Shown piece after piece: positions 8,735 through 16,813 of a stretch of 64,000 nucleotides of DNA. Each line of letters starts with the position of its first letter. Position 1 is the stretch's first letter. This stretch comes from Kutzneria sp. CA-103260. Lineage in GTDB: Bacteria > Actinomycetota > Actinomycetes > Mycobacteriales > Pseudonocardiaceae. The notes beneath the pieces were generated by a model. The model was given only the letters and a program-made list of their open reading frames with translations. It made no database searches and had not been told where the DNA came from. A program made the translations under genes and the position numbers. The stretch lies in contig NZ_CP073318.1 of the NCBI RefSeq assembly GCF_018263855.1, forward strand, positions 9,176,001 to 9,240,000, written 5' to 3'.

Positions 8735-10042
8735 TTAGCGAGTGGGCGTCAGTTTTTGCCGATCGAGCCCGATGTCGGCGAGATCCGCGGCCGCGGTGCC
8801 GGCGTCCCAGCCCGCGGCGCTGCCCACCGTGTACGACTTCTTCACCGTGGCCGGGTAGAGCTCCTCGAACAGTTGCGTCACCGCCTTCTCCCGGTCGGCG
8901 AGCACCGGAAGCAGCCGGTCGTCGGCCGTCAGGTCGTCGCTCTCCTCGGCGGCGGCGTGGAGCCGCTGGCCGATCCTCGTGGCGTACGCGAGCAGGAACG
9001 ACTGCCGATAGGTCCGGCTCCGGGCCTCGATGCCGTTGGTCCGTGACGCCCCGGCCGCGACCATCGCCCTCGTCGCCTGCAACAACAGCGACGTCGACAG
9101 CAGCTCGGTGATCTCCAGGTCGAGATCCGCCCCGATGAGCGCGATGAAGCCGATCTTCTCGTAGACCACGCCGCGTGACCTGTTCGCGGCGGCGACCGCC
9201 GCCACCAACTGTGCCTTCGCCCCGACATACGGCGTGTCCAGCCAGACCCGCCGAGAACTCGCCGTCTGCGGCACGTGCTCGTCGGCGTCGAGCAGCGCCC
9301 GCTCGAAGGCGTGCCGGCTCATCAGCTCCTGCGCCTTGGCGGACAACGCCTCCGCTTCCTCGGGGAATTCCGTCGACTCCGCTTTTGCGAGCAATCCTCG
9401 CACCTTGGCCAGCACCTTCTGGTCGACGCCCGTGACCGGCCCGGTGTCGGCCGACGTCGACTTCCCCGGAAGGGGCAGGATCAGCGGCAGCTTGGGCAGC
9501 GCCATCAACGTCGCCAGCGCGGCGATGACCGCCTCCAGCCCCTCCTCCTTGGTCAGGATGTGTTTGGCCAGCCACTGCTCGAAGTGCTGCCGGTCGTGGC
9601 GCCACCACTGCCGCGCCTCGATCTGGCGGAGTTGGTCACGCCAACGTTCGTGGAGAGTGGCCTCAGCGTGCCGGGCCATGTCCGCGGCGATCACATCGAC
9701 GACGAGGCTCGTCGCGAACCCGTCGCACTCCCGGCTGGTCGCCTGGACCAGGTCGTAGGGCAGCCATCCGTTCGGCCACAGGAAGTTCAGTGCCCGCTCG
9801 AACACACCGGCCACGGCGAGACCGAGTTGGCGGTCATCGGCGTCGGCGAGGAACGCGGCGTCCGCCGCGGCGGTCTGCCGCTGGCCGTACGAGTAGTCGT
9901 TGGCCGTCGCCCACAACCGCGCCGCGACGCCGTTGGCGTCGAGCGACCTTGCGTCGACGCCATCGGCGGTCCGCTGCGTGTGTCGGGCGCGTGCCTGCTG
10001 CCTGGCAGCACGCCTCGTCCGGTCTGAGCTCCCCACGTGCAT
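8735..10042 (-). CDS. DUF2786 domain-containing protein
   Basis: A 435-residue protein of unknown function. The recognisable part is a DUF2786-type helical segment around residues 215-255 (KVRGLLAKAES ... EALSAKAQELM). The N-terminus is strongly basic (RTRRAARQQARARHTQRT). A central hydrophobic patch (EAVIAALATLMALPKLPLILPLP) may be buried or membrane-associating. The C-terminal third is helical and ends in SYTVGSAAGWDAGTAAA, as often seen in this family. No catalytic motif is evident. ATG 10042 is preferred to TTG 10066, though neither has a strong ribosome-binding site. Confidence 0.75.
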   Translation of the reverse strand: MHVGSSDRTRRAARQQARARHTQRTADGVDARSLDANGVAARLWATANDYSYGQRQTAAADAAFLADADDRQLGLAVAGVFERALNFLWPNGWLPYDLVQATSRECDGFATSLVVDVIAADMARHAEATLHERWRDQLRQIEARQWWRHDRQHFEQWLAKHILTKEEGLEAVIAALATLMALPKLPLILPLPGKSTSADTGPVTGVDQKVLAKVRGLLAKAESTEFPEEAEALSAKAQELMSRHAFERALLDADEHVPQTASSRRVWLDTPYVGAKAQLVAAVAAANRSRGVVYEKIGFIALIGADLDLEITELLSTSLLLQATRAMVAAGASRTNGIEARSRTYRQSFLLAYATRIGQRLHAAAEESDDLTADDRLLPVLADREKAVTQLFEELYPATVKKSYTVGSAAGWDAGTAAADLADIGLDRQKLTPTR

Positions 10043-10076
10043 GAGGTTAGCGACCGATCCTGGCAACGCCCGGAGG

Positions 10077-11894
10077 TCACTCCACAGTCACGCTCTTGGC
10101 CAGGTTCCTGGGGTGATCGACATCGTGCCCGAGCAGCACCGCGGCATGGTAGGCCAGCATCTGCAAGGGGATGCCCAGCAAGATCGGGTCCAGCTCCGCC
10201 TCGGCCTTCGGCACCACGATCGTGTGGTCGGCCAGTCCTGGCGGCAGCTCACGGTGCGCCAACGCGAGAATCCGGCCGCCGCGGGCCTTGATCTCGCCCA
10301 GCGTGGTCAGGTTCTTGTCGTACAGCTCGTCGTCGGGAACGATCGCGACGGTCGGCGTCTCCGGGCTGATCAAGGCCAGCGGACCGTGCTTGAGCTCCGA
10401 AGCCGGGTAGGCCTCCGCGTGCACGTAGGAGACCTCCTTCAGTTTCAGGGCGCCCTCGCGGGCGACCGGCCAGCCCCGTACCCGCCCGATGAACATCACG
10501 TTCGGGCACGTGCCGTACTGCTGCGCCAACCCGGCGATCTGATCCTCCAGCTGGAGGATCTCGCCGATCTGGGCCGGCAGCGCGCGCAGGCCGCGGACCA
10601 GCCGCTGACCGTCAGCCGGCGACAGGTCACGCACTCGAGCCAGATGCAACGCCAGCAAGGCGAAGTCGACCGTGGTCACGGTGAACGCCTTCGTCGACGT
10701 CACCGAGATCTCCGGGCCGGCGTGCAGGTAGATGCCGCCGTCGCACTGGCGCGCGATCGAACTGCCGACCGCGTTCACCACCCCGAGCACCCGGCCGCCC
10801 TTGCGCTGGATCTCCTGCACCGTCGCGAGCGTGTCGTAGGTTTCGCCGGACTGGCTCACCGCCACATAAAGCGTGTCCGGGTCGATCAACGGGTTCCGGT
10901 ACCGGAACTCCGAGGCTGGTTCGGAGTCCGCCGGCACGCGGGCGAGTTCCTCGATCAGCTGCGCCCCGATCTGGCCCGCGTAGTGCGCCGAGCCGCAGCC
11001 GAGGATCTTGACCCGCTTGAACTCCCGCGACTCGCGTGGCGTCAGGTTGAGGCCACCCAGGTGAGCGGTGCCGAAGCGATCGTCCAGCCGGCCGCGCAGG
11101 GTCCGCTCGACCGCGGTCGGCTGGTCGTGGATCTCCTTGCGCATGAAGTGGCCGTAGCCCTCGGCCTGATAGTCGGCGTCCTCGACGTCCACGGTCGTCG
11201 GCGGCCTGGTGGTGACGGTCGCGTCCAGGGTCCGGGTGCTGAACCCGTCGGCGGTGAGCACGGCAACCTCGCCGTCCTCGAGATGGACGACCTGTGAGGT
11301 GTGGCGGACCAGCGCCATCACGTCGGAGGCGACGAACAGCTCCTTGTCCCCGACCCCCAGGATCACCGGGCTGCCGTTGCGGGCCGCGATGATGCGGTCC
11401 GGCTGGCGGGTGTCGACGACCGCGATGCCGTACGTGCCGACGATGTCCGGCAGCACCCGCCGCACCGCTTCCTCGATGTCGTCGACCTGGACGGCGGCGA
11501 TCAGGTGGGCCAGCACCTCGGTGTCCGTCTCCGAGCTGAAGACGACCCCGTCCGCGCTCAGCTTGGCCCGCAGCTCCTCGGCGTTCTCGATGACGCCGTT
11601 GTGCACGACCGCGACGCGTCCGCTGCTGTCGACGTGCGGATGCGCGTTCTGCTCGCTCGGCACGCCGTGCGTCGCCCACCGGGTGTGGCCGATCCCGACC
11701 GGGCCGGCCAGGCGAGCCGGCACATCCTGCGCGAGCTGGCCGACCCGGCCCTTGACCTTGCGGACCCGGAGCTTGCCGCGGCCGACCACCGCGACCCCGG
11801 CCGAGTCGTAGCCGCGGTACTCCAGCCTGGCCAGGCCCTCCAACAGGATCGGGACGCAGTCACGCGACCCCACATATCCAACGATTCCGCACAT
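10077..11894 (-). CDS. glmS: Glutamine--fructose-6-phosphate aminotransferase (isomerizing)
   Basis: Makes glucosamine 6-phosphate from fructose 6-phosphate and glutamine, the entry step to UDP-GlcNAc for peptidoglycan and glycans. Full length at 605 residues: N-terminal class II glutaminase starting MCGIVGYVG with Cys2 as nucleophile and YRGYDSAGVAV; two SIS sugar-isomerase domains (about 285-425 and 455-595); and the diagnostic C-terminus DHPRNLAKSVTVE. It lies 10 bp downstream of a small conserved gene and is probably cotranscribed with it. The ribosome-binding site before ATG 11894 is modest. No glmS ribozyme is apparent upstream. Confidence 0.97.
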   Translation of the reverse strand: MCGIVGYVGSRDCVPILLEGLARLEYRGYDSAGVAVVGRGKLRVRKVKGRVGQLAQDVPARLAGPVGIGHTRWATHGVPSEQNAHPHVDSSGRVAVVHNGVIENAEELRAKLSADGVVFSSETDTEVLAHLIAAVQVDDIEEAVRRVLPDIVGTYGIAVVDTRQPDRIIAARNGSPVILGVGDKELFVASDVMALVRHTSQVVHLEDGEVAVLTADGFSTRTLDATVTTRPPTTVDVEDADYQAEGYGHFMRKEIHDQPTAVERTLRGRLDDRFGTAHLGGLNLTPRESREFKRVKILGCGSAHYAGQIGAQLIEELARVPADSEPASEFRYRNPLIDPDTLYVAVSQSGETYDTLATVQEIQRKGGRVLGVVNAVGSSIARQCDGGIYLHAGPEISVTSTKAFTVTTVDFALLALHLARVRDLSPADGQRLVRGLRALPAQIGEILQLEDQIAGLAQQYGTCPNVMFIGRVRGWPVAREGALKLKEVSYVHAEAYPASELKHGPLALISPETPTVAIVPDDELYDKNLTTLGEIKARGGRILALAHRELPPGLADHTIVVPKAEAELDPILLGIPLQMLAYHAAVLLGHDVDHPRNLAKSVTVE

Positions 11895-11904
11895 GGTCGT
11901 TCCC

Positions 11905-12180
11905 TCACCCGTAGACGATGCGTCGCAGCTGCCGAAGGGACAGCTCTGGCGCAGCGACGCGGCGCTGCGGCAGTTCGGCGGCGATGCGCTCGAAGATCTG
12001 GTCGTTGGTCAGCCCGGCCGACTTGAGTTCGGCATGCCGGCGGCGCACGACCGCCTCGGCCGACTCGTCGAAGTAGGCGAGCACGTCGGCGACCACCCGC
12101 GCCGCCTCGCCCGGACCGAGCGCTGTGGTGCGCATCAGGTGCGAAACGAGATCCCCGAACGGGTGACTACTGGCCGACAC
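11905..12180 (-). CDS. Small conserved actinobacterial protein of unknown function
   Basis: About 91 residues, mostly helical: SHPFGDLVSHLMRTT, then ARVVADVLAYFDESAEAVVRRR, then LTNDQIFERIAAELPQRRV and a C-terminus LSLRQLRRIVYG. I recall similar short hypothetical proteins in actinobacteria but no assigned function. It sits immediately upstream of glmS. GTG 12180 is my choice because it retains the well-packed SHPFGDL segment; ATG 12135 would leave 76 residues, and upstream extension to TTG 12282 gives a less protein-like N-terminus. Confidence 0.65.
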   Translation of the reverse strand: MSASSHPFGDLVSHLMRTTALGPGEAARVVADVLAYFDESAEAVVRRRHAELKSAGLTNDQIFERIAAELPQRRVAAPELSLRQLRRIVYG

Positions 12181-12328
12181 GAGCAGCGATGCTGCCCGCC
12201 CGGAGACCCAAAGGCAACGATCCTGCCCGAAATCGGGCAGGATCACGTGACTGTGTAGCGAACCGCTGCTGAGCAGCGACAAGCCCTACGGCCACCGCGT
12301 CACCTCTCACGCAAGGCCGCCGCCATCC

Positions 12329-12477
12329 AGCAGAGGCACCGCCCTTGCGCAGAGCGTCCCCGTCGAGCAGAGCACCGCCTTTCGAGCACGGCCCGGCCTC
12401 TGAGCAGAGCTGCGTCCTTCGGGCAAAGCGCGGCCCTCGCGCAGTGGCGCTTCCGTCGAGCAGGGACGCAGCTGGTG
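12329..12477 (-). repeat. Tandem array of the 19-bp degenerate repeat (8 units)
   Basis: Consecutive 18-19 nt units, each beginning AGCA or close to it on the plus strand, start at 12329, 12348, 12366, 12385, 12403, 12422, 12440 and 12459. Examples are AGCAGAGCACCGCCTTTCG and AGCAGAGCTGCGTCCTTCG. This is the reverse complement of the plus-strand arrays near 40.2, 49.75 and 63.75 kb. The array therefore reads in the direction of transcription of the minus-strand L,D-transpeptidase gene just upstream. A lone further unit sits near 12571. Confidence 0.75.
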
Positions 12478-12505
12478 CACTGCCGCCGCCGACCGCCACC
12501 GATGT

Positions 12506-12536
12506 CGCTTTACACAACGGCTCGGGATGTAAAGCG
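12506..12536. repeat. Inverted repeat CGCTTTACA / TGTAAAGCG
   Basis: Perfect 9-bp arms (12506-12514 and 12528-12536) around a 13-nt spacer, in the noncoding gap between the array and the L,D-transpeptidase gene. The same word TGTAAAGCGGCG recurs at 63722-63733, again next to a 19-bp array. It could be a hairpin or a protein-binding site. Confidence 0.5.
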
Positions 12537-12655
12537 GCGGGTCCGCACACCTCATCGGTGCGCGCGTTCGAGCAAAGTGTCGACACAGCACAAGGGCCGC
12601 ACCCCAGATGGAGCGCGGCCCTCGTGGCGGACTGGTGAAGCCGTGGTGCGGGGGA

Positions 12656-13867
12656 TCAGCCGTTGAGCGCGCTGCCCTTCTGCCAGTCGGCCCAGCTGAG
12701 CTCCCAGTCACCGTAGGTGTCCCACAGCGGCAGCTTGCCGCCGCCGGCGTTGACCACCTCGACCACGTCGCCGAGGTTGAAGTTGTTGAAGAACCACTGC
12801 GCGTTCTCCGGGCTCAGGTTGATGCAGCCGTGGGAGACGTTCGAGTTGCCCTGCTGGTTGACGGTGTTCGGGTTCTCGTGCACGAACTCGCCGTCGTTGG
12901 AGATGCGCTCGTCCCAGTACTCGGTCGACTTGTAGTAGCCGGGCTGGCCGGGCATGACGCCGTAGGTCGCCGAGTCCATCACGACCTGCTGCTGCTTGTC
13001 CGAGATGACGTGCGGGCCGTCGTGGGTGGGCGTCGTGTCCTTGCCGAGGCTGATCGGCATGGTGTTCACCACGGCGCCGTTGTGCAGGATCTGCATCTGC
13101 TTGGTGTTGCCGTCGGCCTTGGAGACCCAGGAGTCGTGGATCTTGTACGTGACCGTGCGGTCTGCCTTGCCGTACACATCGCCACCGAGGTTGACGCCGT
13201 AGACGTTGGCGTTGAGCGTGATGGTGGTGCCGGGCTGCCAGTACGACGCGGCCCGGTAGTGCGCGGTCTTGGCGTCGATCCAGTACCAGGAGCCCTGCTG
13301 CGGCGGGTTCGTGGTCACGGCCAGCGCCTTCTCGGCGGCGGCCTTGTCCGTGACGTTCTTGTCGAACGACACGCCGATGATCTGGCCGATGCCGAAGGTC
13401 GCACCCGCGCCCGGCGGGGCCGGGATGAGCGACGGGTACGCCTGATCCTTGGGGGTGAGCGTGGTGTAGGTGCTCTTCTGCTCGGTCTGCTTGCCGTCGG
13501 CGTTGGTCACGTCCGCGACCACGCTGTAGCTGGCACCGTAGCCCAGCGGCTCACTGGTGGTCCAGGTCAGCCCGTCCGCGGACAGGTCGCCCTTGACCGC
13601 GTTGCCCTTGGCCGTGTTCGTCACGGCGACGTTGGTGATCTTGCCGCCGGTCGCCTTGACGGTGATCGGCGCCGTCGGGCTGGCCTGGTCGCCGGCGGAG
13701 ATCGTCACCTGCGCCGCCGGCACGGGCGGTTTGGTTGTCGTGGGGGCGCTGGCCGACCCCTCGGTGCCCGATGAACAGGCGCTCAGTGCCAGTGCCGCCA
13801 CAGCGAGTCCAACGACTCCCGCGGACCCCAGGCGTCGACGACGCCCCGCGCTTCCTCCGACCAGCAT
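12656..13867 (-). CDS. Lipoprotein L,D-transpeptidase (YkuD), paralogue 1
   Basis: Exported cell-wall enzyme, 403 residues, that makes 3-3 peptidoglycan cross-links outside the membrane. Seen: basic N-terminus, hydrophobic segment and lipobox LSAC (lipidated Cys); a low-complexity linker of TTTKPPVP type; Ig-like repeats; and a C-terminal YkuD catalytic domain with the SHGCINLS motif (nucleophilic Cys near residue 347). This is the LdtMt2-type layout. ATG 13867 is chosen because GAGGG lies about six bases upstream; GTG 13885 would add six residues. Two paralogues are at 19.3-20.5 and 62.5-63.7 kb. The 3' side carries a 19-bp repeat array. The 13868-14149 spacer upstream shows no gene. Confidence 0.93.
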   Translation of the reverse strand: MLVGGSAGRRRRLGSAGVVGLAVAALALSACSSGTEGSASAPTTTKPPVPAAQVTISAGDQASPTAPITVKATGGKITNVAVTNTAKGNAVKGDLSADGLTWTTSEPLGYGASYSVVADVTNADGKQTEQKSTYTTLTPKDQAYPSLIPAPPGAGATFGIGQIIGVSFDKNVTDKAAAEKALAVTTNPPQQGSWYWIDAKTAHYRAASYWQPGTTITLNANVYGVNLGGDVYGKADRTVTYKIHDSWVSKADGNTKQMQILHNGAVVNTMPISLGKDTTPTHDGPHVISDKQQQVVMDSATYGVMPGQPGYYKSTEYWDERISNDGEFVHENPNTVNQQGNSNVSHGCINLSPENAQWFFNNFNLGDVVEVVNAGGGKLPLWDTYGDWELSWADWQKGSALNG

Positions 13868-14149
13868 GTAACCCTCTTCGCTCACGGCCCGTGTCCCGGA
13901 TCAGCCCAGACCCATTCGTGGCCGACCTCGCCCCACAGAAGAGTAGGCGGCGGCCTCACAACGGATAAGACGTGGTGGGTGGCCTGACGTTGCCTCCCGC
14001 CTTGAGGTGATCCGCGATTCGGTGACGTTTGGTCCGCGTAGCGCACCCATCGGGGCCGTTCCGCCGTGCTACGTATCCCCGGAACGGGCGTTATTGCTCT
14101 GTATGGGTGATTACTGTGCGTGCTAATGGTGGATTTGCTGAAAATTGCC

Positions 14150-14629
14150 TCAGAGATTGGCGTGACGGCGCGAGGACACCACGCCCGTGTTGAATCCGGC
14201 CAGGTGCAGGCCGCCGGCGAAGCGGGCGTGCTCGATCTTCACGCAGCGGTTCATCACCACGTTCAGGCCGGCGTCGGTGGCGTGCTCGGCCACGGCCTCG
14301 TGCCACAGCCCCAGCTGCAGCCACAGCGTGCGTGCTCCGGCGGCGATCACCTCGTCGGCGACCCCGGGCAGGTCGTCGTGCTTGCGGAACACCGAGACCA
14401 GGTCCGGCTTCGACGGCAGGTCGGCCAGCGACGGATAGACCGGCCGGCCGAGCAACTCGGTGAGCCGTGGATTGACGAAGGTGACGTCGTAGTCGGTCGA
14501 GGCGAGCAGGTAGGTGGCGACGAAGTAGCTCGGCCGCGACGGATTGTTCGACGCGCCGACGAGGGCCACCGACCGGGTGCCCCGCAGGATGTCCCTGCGC
14601 TCCCGAGCCGACGGGCTGGACCAGGTCAC
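14150..14629 (-). CDS. CoA-binding protein (YccU-like)
   Basis: A 159-residue single-domain Rossmann protein of the CoA_binding_2 family. RSVALVGASNNPSRPSYFVA near residue 25 is the nucleotide-binding loop, followed by VNPRL, YPSLADLP and LWLQLGLW, typical of this fold. The family resembles the CoA-binding part of succinyl-CoA synthetase, but its function is not established. GTG 14629 overlaps the metY stop (GTGA), so it is translationally coupled to metY. A longer in-frame extension upstream lies antisense to nothing but within metY and is rejected. Confidence 0.85.
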   Translation of the reverse strand: MTWSSPSARERRDILRGTRSVALVGASNNPSRPSYFVATYLLASTDYDVTFVNPRLTELLGRPVYPSLADLPSKPDLVSVFRKHDDLPGVADEVIAAGARTLWLQLGLWHEAVAEHATDAGLNVVMNRCVKIEHARFAGGLHLAGFNTGVVSSRRHANL

Positions 14630-15918
14630 CGTTGCTTCACCGCCTCCGCCAGAGCCTGATCGATGTCCCACAACACGTCCTCGACGTCCTCCAGACCCAC
14701 CGACAACCGGATCAAGTCGGGCGTCACGCCGGCGTCGGCCAGCTGGGTGTCCGACAGCTGCTGGTGCGTCGTGGACGCCGGATGGATCACCAGCGTGCGG
14801 ACGTCGCCGATGTTGGCCAGGTGGCTGCACAGCTCGACGGACTCGACGAACCGCTGCCCGGCTGCCCGCCCACCGCGGACGCCGAACGAGAACACCGCGC
14901 CCGGCCCCTTCGGCAGGTACTTGGCGGCGCGATCATGGTGGCGGTGCGATTCCAGCCCGGCGTAGCTCACCCACGAGACGCGCTCGTCCGCCTCCAACCA
15001 GCGCGCGATCTCCAGAGCATTGCGCACGTGCGCGTCCATCCGATGCGGAAGCGTCTCCACTCCCTGGAGCAGCAGGAACGCCGAGTGCGGGGCGAGCACT
15101 GCGCCAATGTCGCGGAGCTGCTCGGCGCGCAACCTGGTGCAGAACGCGTACTCGCCGAAGTTCTCCCAATACCGAAGGCCGCCGTAGCTGGGCACCGTCT
15201 CCGTCATCCGCGGGAACTTGCCGTTGCCCCAGTCGAACCTTCCGGACTCGACCACGACACCCCCGAGCGTGGTGCCGTGACCGCCGAGGAACTTGGTGGC
15301 CGAGTGCAGCACGATGTCGGCGCCGTGCTCCAGCGGTCGGCACAGGTACGGGGTGGCCAGCGTGGCGTCCACGACCAGCGGGATTCCGGCCGATCGGGCC
15401 AGGTCGGCGAGGCCTTCGAGGTCGGCGATGTCGCCGTTCGGGTTGCCGATGACCTCGGTGTAGATGAGCTTGGTCCTAGGCGTCAGCGCCGCCGCGTAGG
15501 CGTCGATGTCGTCCGCGGCCACGAACGTCGTGTCCACGCCGAAGCGCCGCAGCGTGCCGTCCAGCTGGGTCACGGTGCCGCCGTAGAGGTTCGCCGCCGA
15601 GACGATGTGATCGCCGTTCTCGGCCAGTGCCGTGAACGTGAGGAACTCCGCGGCCTGGCCACTGGCCGTGGCGACCGCGCCGATGCCGCCCTCGAGGCTG
15701 GCGACGCGCTCCTCGAACGCCGCGACCGTCGGATTGCCGATCCGGCTGTAGACGTTCCCGTACTTCTGGAGCGCGAACAGGCTCGCGGCGTCCGCGCTGT
15801 CCTCGAACACGAAGCTCGTGGTCTGGTAGATCGGCACCGCGCGAGCGCCGGTCGTCGGGTCGGGGGTGCCGCCGGCGTGCAGCGCCCGGGTCCGGAATCC
15901 CCACGGTCGATCGGTCAT
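14626..15918 (-). CDS. metY: O-acetylhomoserine sulfhydrylase / aminocarboxypropyltransferase
   Basis: PLP enzyme of methionine synthesis that converts O-acetylhomoserine and sulfide to homocysteine. At 430 residues it matches the family. Seen: the N-terminal FRTRALHAGGTPD, the substrate loop YSRIGNPT, GGTVTQLDGTL, and the PLP lysine in HSATKFLGGHGT near residue 208. It begins the metY-CoA-binding gene pair, which overlap by four bases. I looked in the leader for a SAM riboswitch, expected for this gene in some actinobacteria, and could not identify one. Confidence 0.94.
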   Translation of the reverse strand: MTDRPWGFRTRALHAGGTPDPTTGARAVPIYQTTSFVFEDSADAASLFALQKYGNVYSRIGNPTVAAFEERVASLEGGIGAVATASGQAAEFLTFTALAENGDHIVSAANLYGGTVTQLDGTLRRFGVDTTFVAADDIDAYAAALTPRTKLIYTEVIGNPNGDIADLEGLADLARSAGIPLVVDATLATPYLCRPLEHGADIVLHSATKFLGGHGTTLGGVVVESGRFDWGNGKFPRMTETVPSYGGLRYWENFGEYAFCTRLRAEQLRDIGAVLAPHSAFLLLQGVETLPHRMDAHVRNALEIARWLEADERVSWVSYAGLESHRHHDRAAKYLPKGPGAVFSFGVRGGRAAGQRFVESVELCSHLANIGDVRTLVIHPASTTHQQLSDTQLADAGVTPDLIRLSVGLEDVEDVLWDIDQALAEAVKQR

Positions 15919-16393
15919 GCGAACTGGTCCGTCCAGGTCAGAGGGGTCAAGTCGATCAGGTGGCGTACAACACTCTCGTGGTCGCCAGATGGGGTGGCCC
16001 CGCCACGTGGGGCTGTGGACAGCTCGGCCACGGCGAGGCCACGCACTGGATCGGTTCCGGCCCGCTGTCGCTGACCTGGCCCGATGTCGCCCCGGTGCTG
16101 TCGTCCAGGACGTTTCAGCAGTACAGAGGGCATGTGACCATGGTGCTCACGTCGTCCGGGAGGCGTCAACAGGCGGCGTTTGGCTCCCAGTTGGTGGGCG
16201 TGCGACACGTGAACTCCGCGTGAGGGGGGCTTCACCTGGATGAACTTCTCTCGCTCGCCAGGTGTCACTCCTAAGGCTGGCGTAGCGTCACTCACGGGGT
16301 TGCCGCGACGCGCCAACAGGCGCGAACGCTGACGAAAGTCGTGGTCAGCGTGCATGATGGCGGTCGAGCAACCCCTCGTCGCAAGAAAGGACC
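15919..16393. other. 475-bp spacer between metY and the mIHF gene
   Basis: Divergent upstream region of metY (minus) and the mIHF gene (plus), so it should hold both promoters. I see no credible gene: the open frames here lack ribosome-binding sites and have repeat-poor, unprotein-like composition. No riboswitch, tRNA or convincing hairpin was recognised. Confidence 0.5.
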
Positions 16394-16711
16394 ATGAAGT
16401 TGGCTCTGCCCACACTGACCCCTGAGCAGCGTGCGGAAGCGCTGGCGAAGGCTGCGGAGGCCCGCAAGGCCCGCACCGCGCTGCTTGCTTCGATCAAGTC
16501 CGGTGAGACGACCTTCGGTGAGGTGCTCAAGCGCGCCAAGGACGACAAGACCGTCGGCAAGACGAAGGTCGCCCAGCTGCTGAAGGCCGTGCCCGGGCTC
16601 GGCGCCGTCAAGGTCGCCAAGCTGCTCGAGGAGACCGGCATCGACGCCGACCGCCGTGCCGCCGGCCTCGGTGACCGGCAGCGCCAGGCGCTGCTCGACG
16701 CGATCGGCTGA
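16394..16711 (+). CDS. mihF: Actinobacterial-type integration host factor (mIHF)
   Basis: Small basic nucleoid protein, 105 residues, of the actinobacterial IHF family. It is unrelated to the proteobacterial IHF and binds and bends DNA through a helix-two-turn-helix. Seen: N-terminal helix PTLTPEQRAEALAKAAEARKAR, then the VGKTKVAQLLKAVPGLGAVKVAKLLEE-type DNA-binding core near residues 58-84, and the family-typical GLGDRQRQALLDAI end. AAGGA lies five bases before the ATG. In related genomes the main mIHF gene sits beside gmk; here the neighbours are metY and an ADP-ribosylglycohydrolase, so this may be a second copy or a moved one. Confidence 0.93.
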   Translation: MKLALPTLTPEQRAEALAKAAEARKARTALLASIKSGETTFGEVLKRAKDDKTVGKTKVAQLLKAVPGLGAVKVAKLLEETGIDADRRAAGLGDRQRQALLDAIG

Positions 16712-16765
16712 GCACAGCCATGTGCTCGGAGACCGATAAAGGTCCAGTTGACCGATATCGAGTCA

Positions 16766-16800
16766 GTCCGACCCGGCGCAGCTGTCGCGCCGGGTCGGAC
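16766..16800. terminator. Strong hairpin between convergent genes
   Basis: Perfect 14-bp stem, GTCCGACCCGGCGC pairing with its complement, around a 7-nt loop. It lies 55 bp after the mIHF stop and 14 bp after the end of the minus-strand hydrolase gene, so it can serve both as a factor-independent-type terminator, without a long T tract, as is common in actinomycetes. Confidence 0.8.
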
Positions 16801-16813
16801 CGAAACTACTAGC

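Noticed and set aside
15919..16200. SAM riboswitch upstream of metY
   Set aside because: Conserved core sequences of SAM-I or SAM-IV aptamers could not be found on the minus strand.
15915..16415. Minus-strand 166-codon frame before metY
   Set aside because: No ribosome-binding site, crosses the mIHF start region, and has no recognisable composition or domain.
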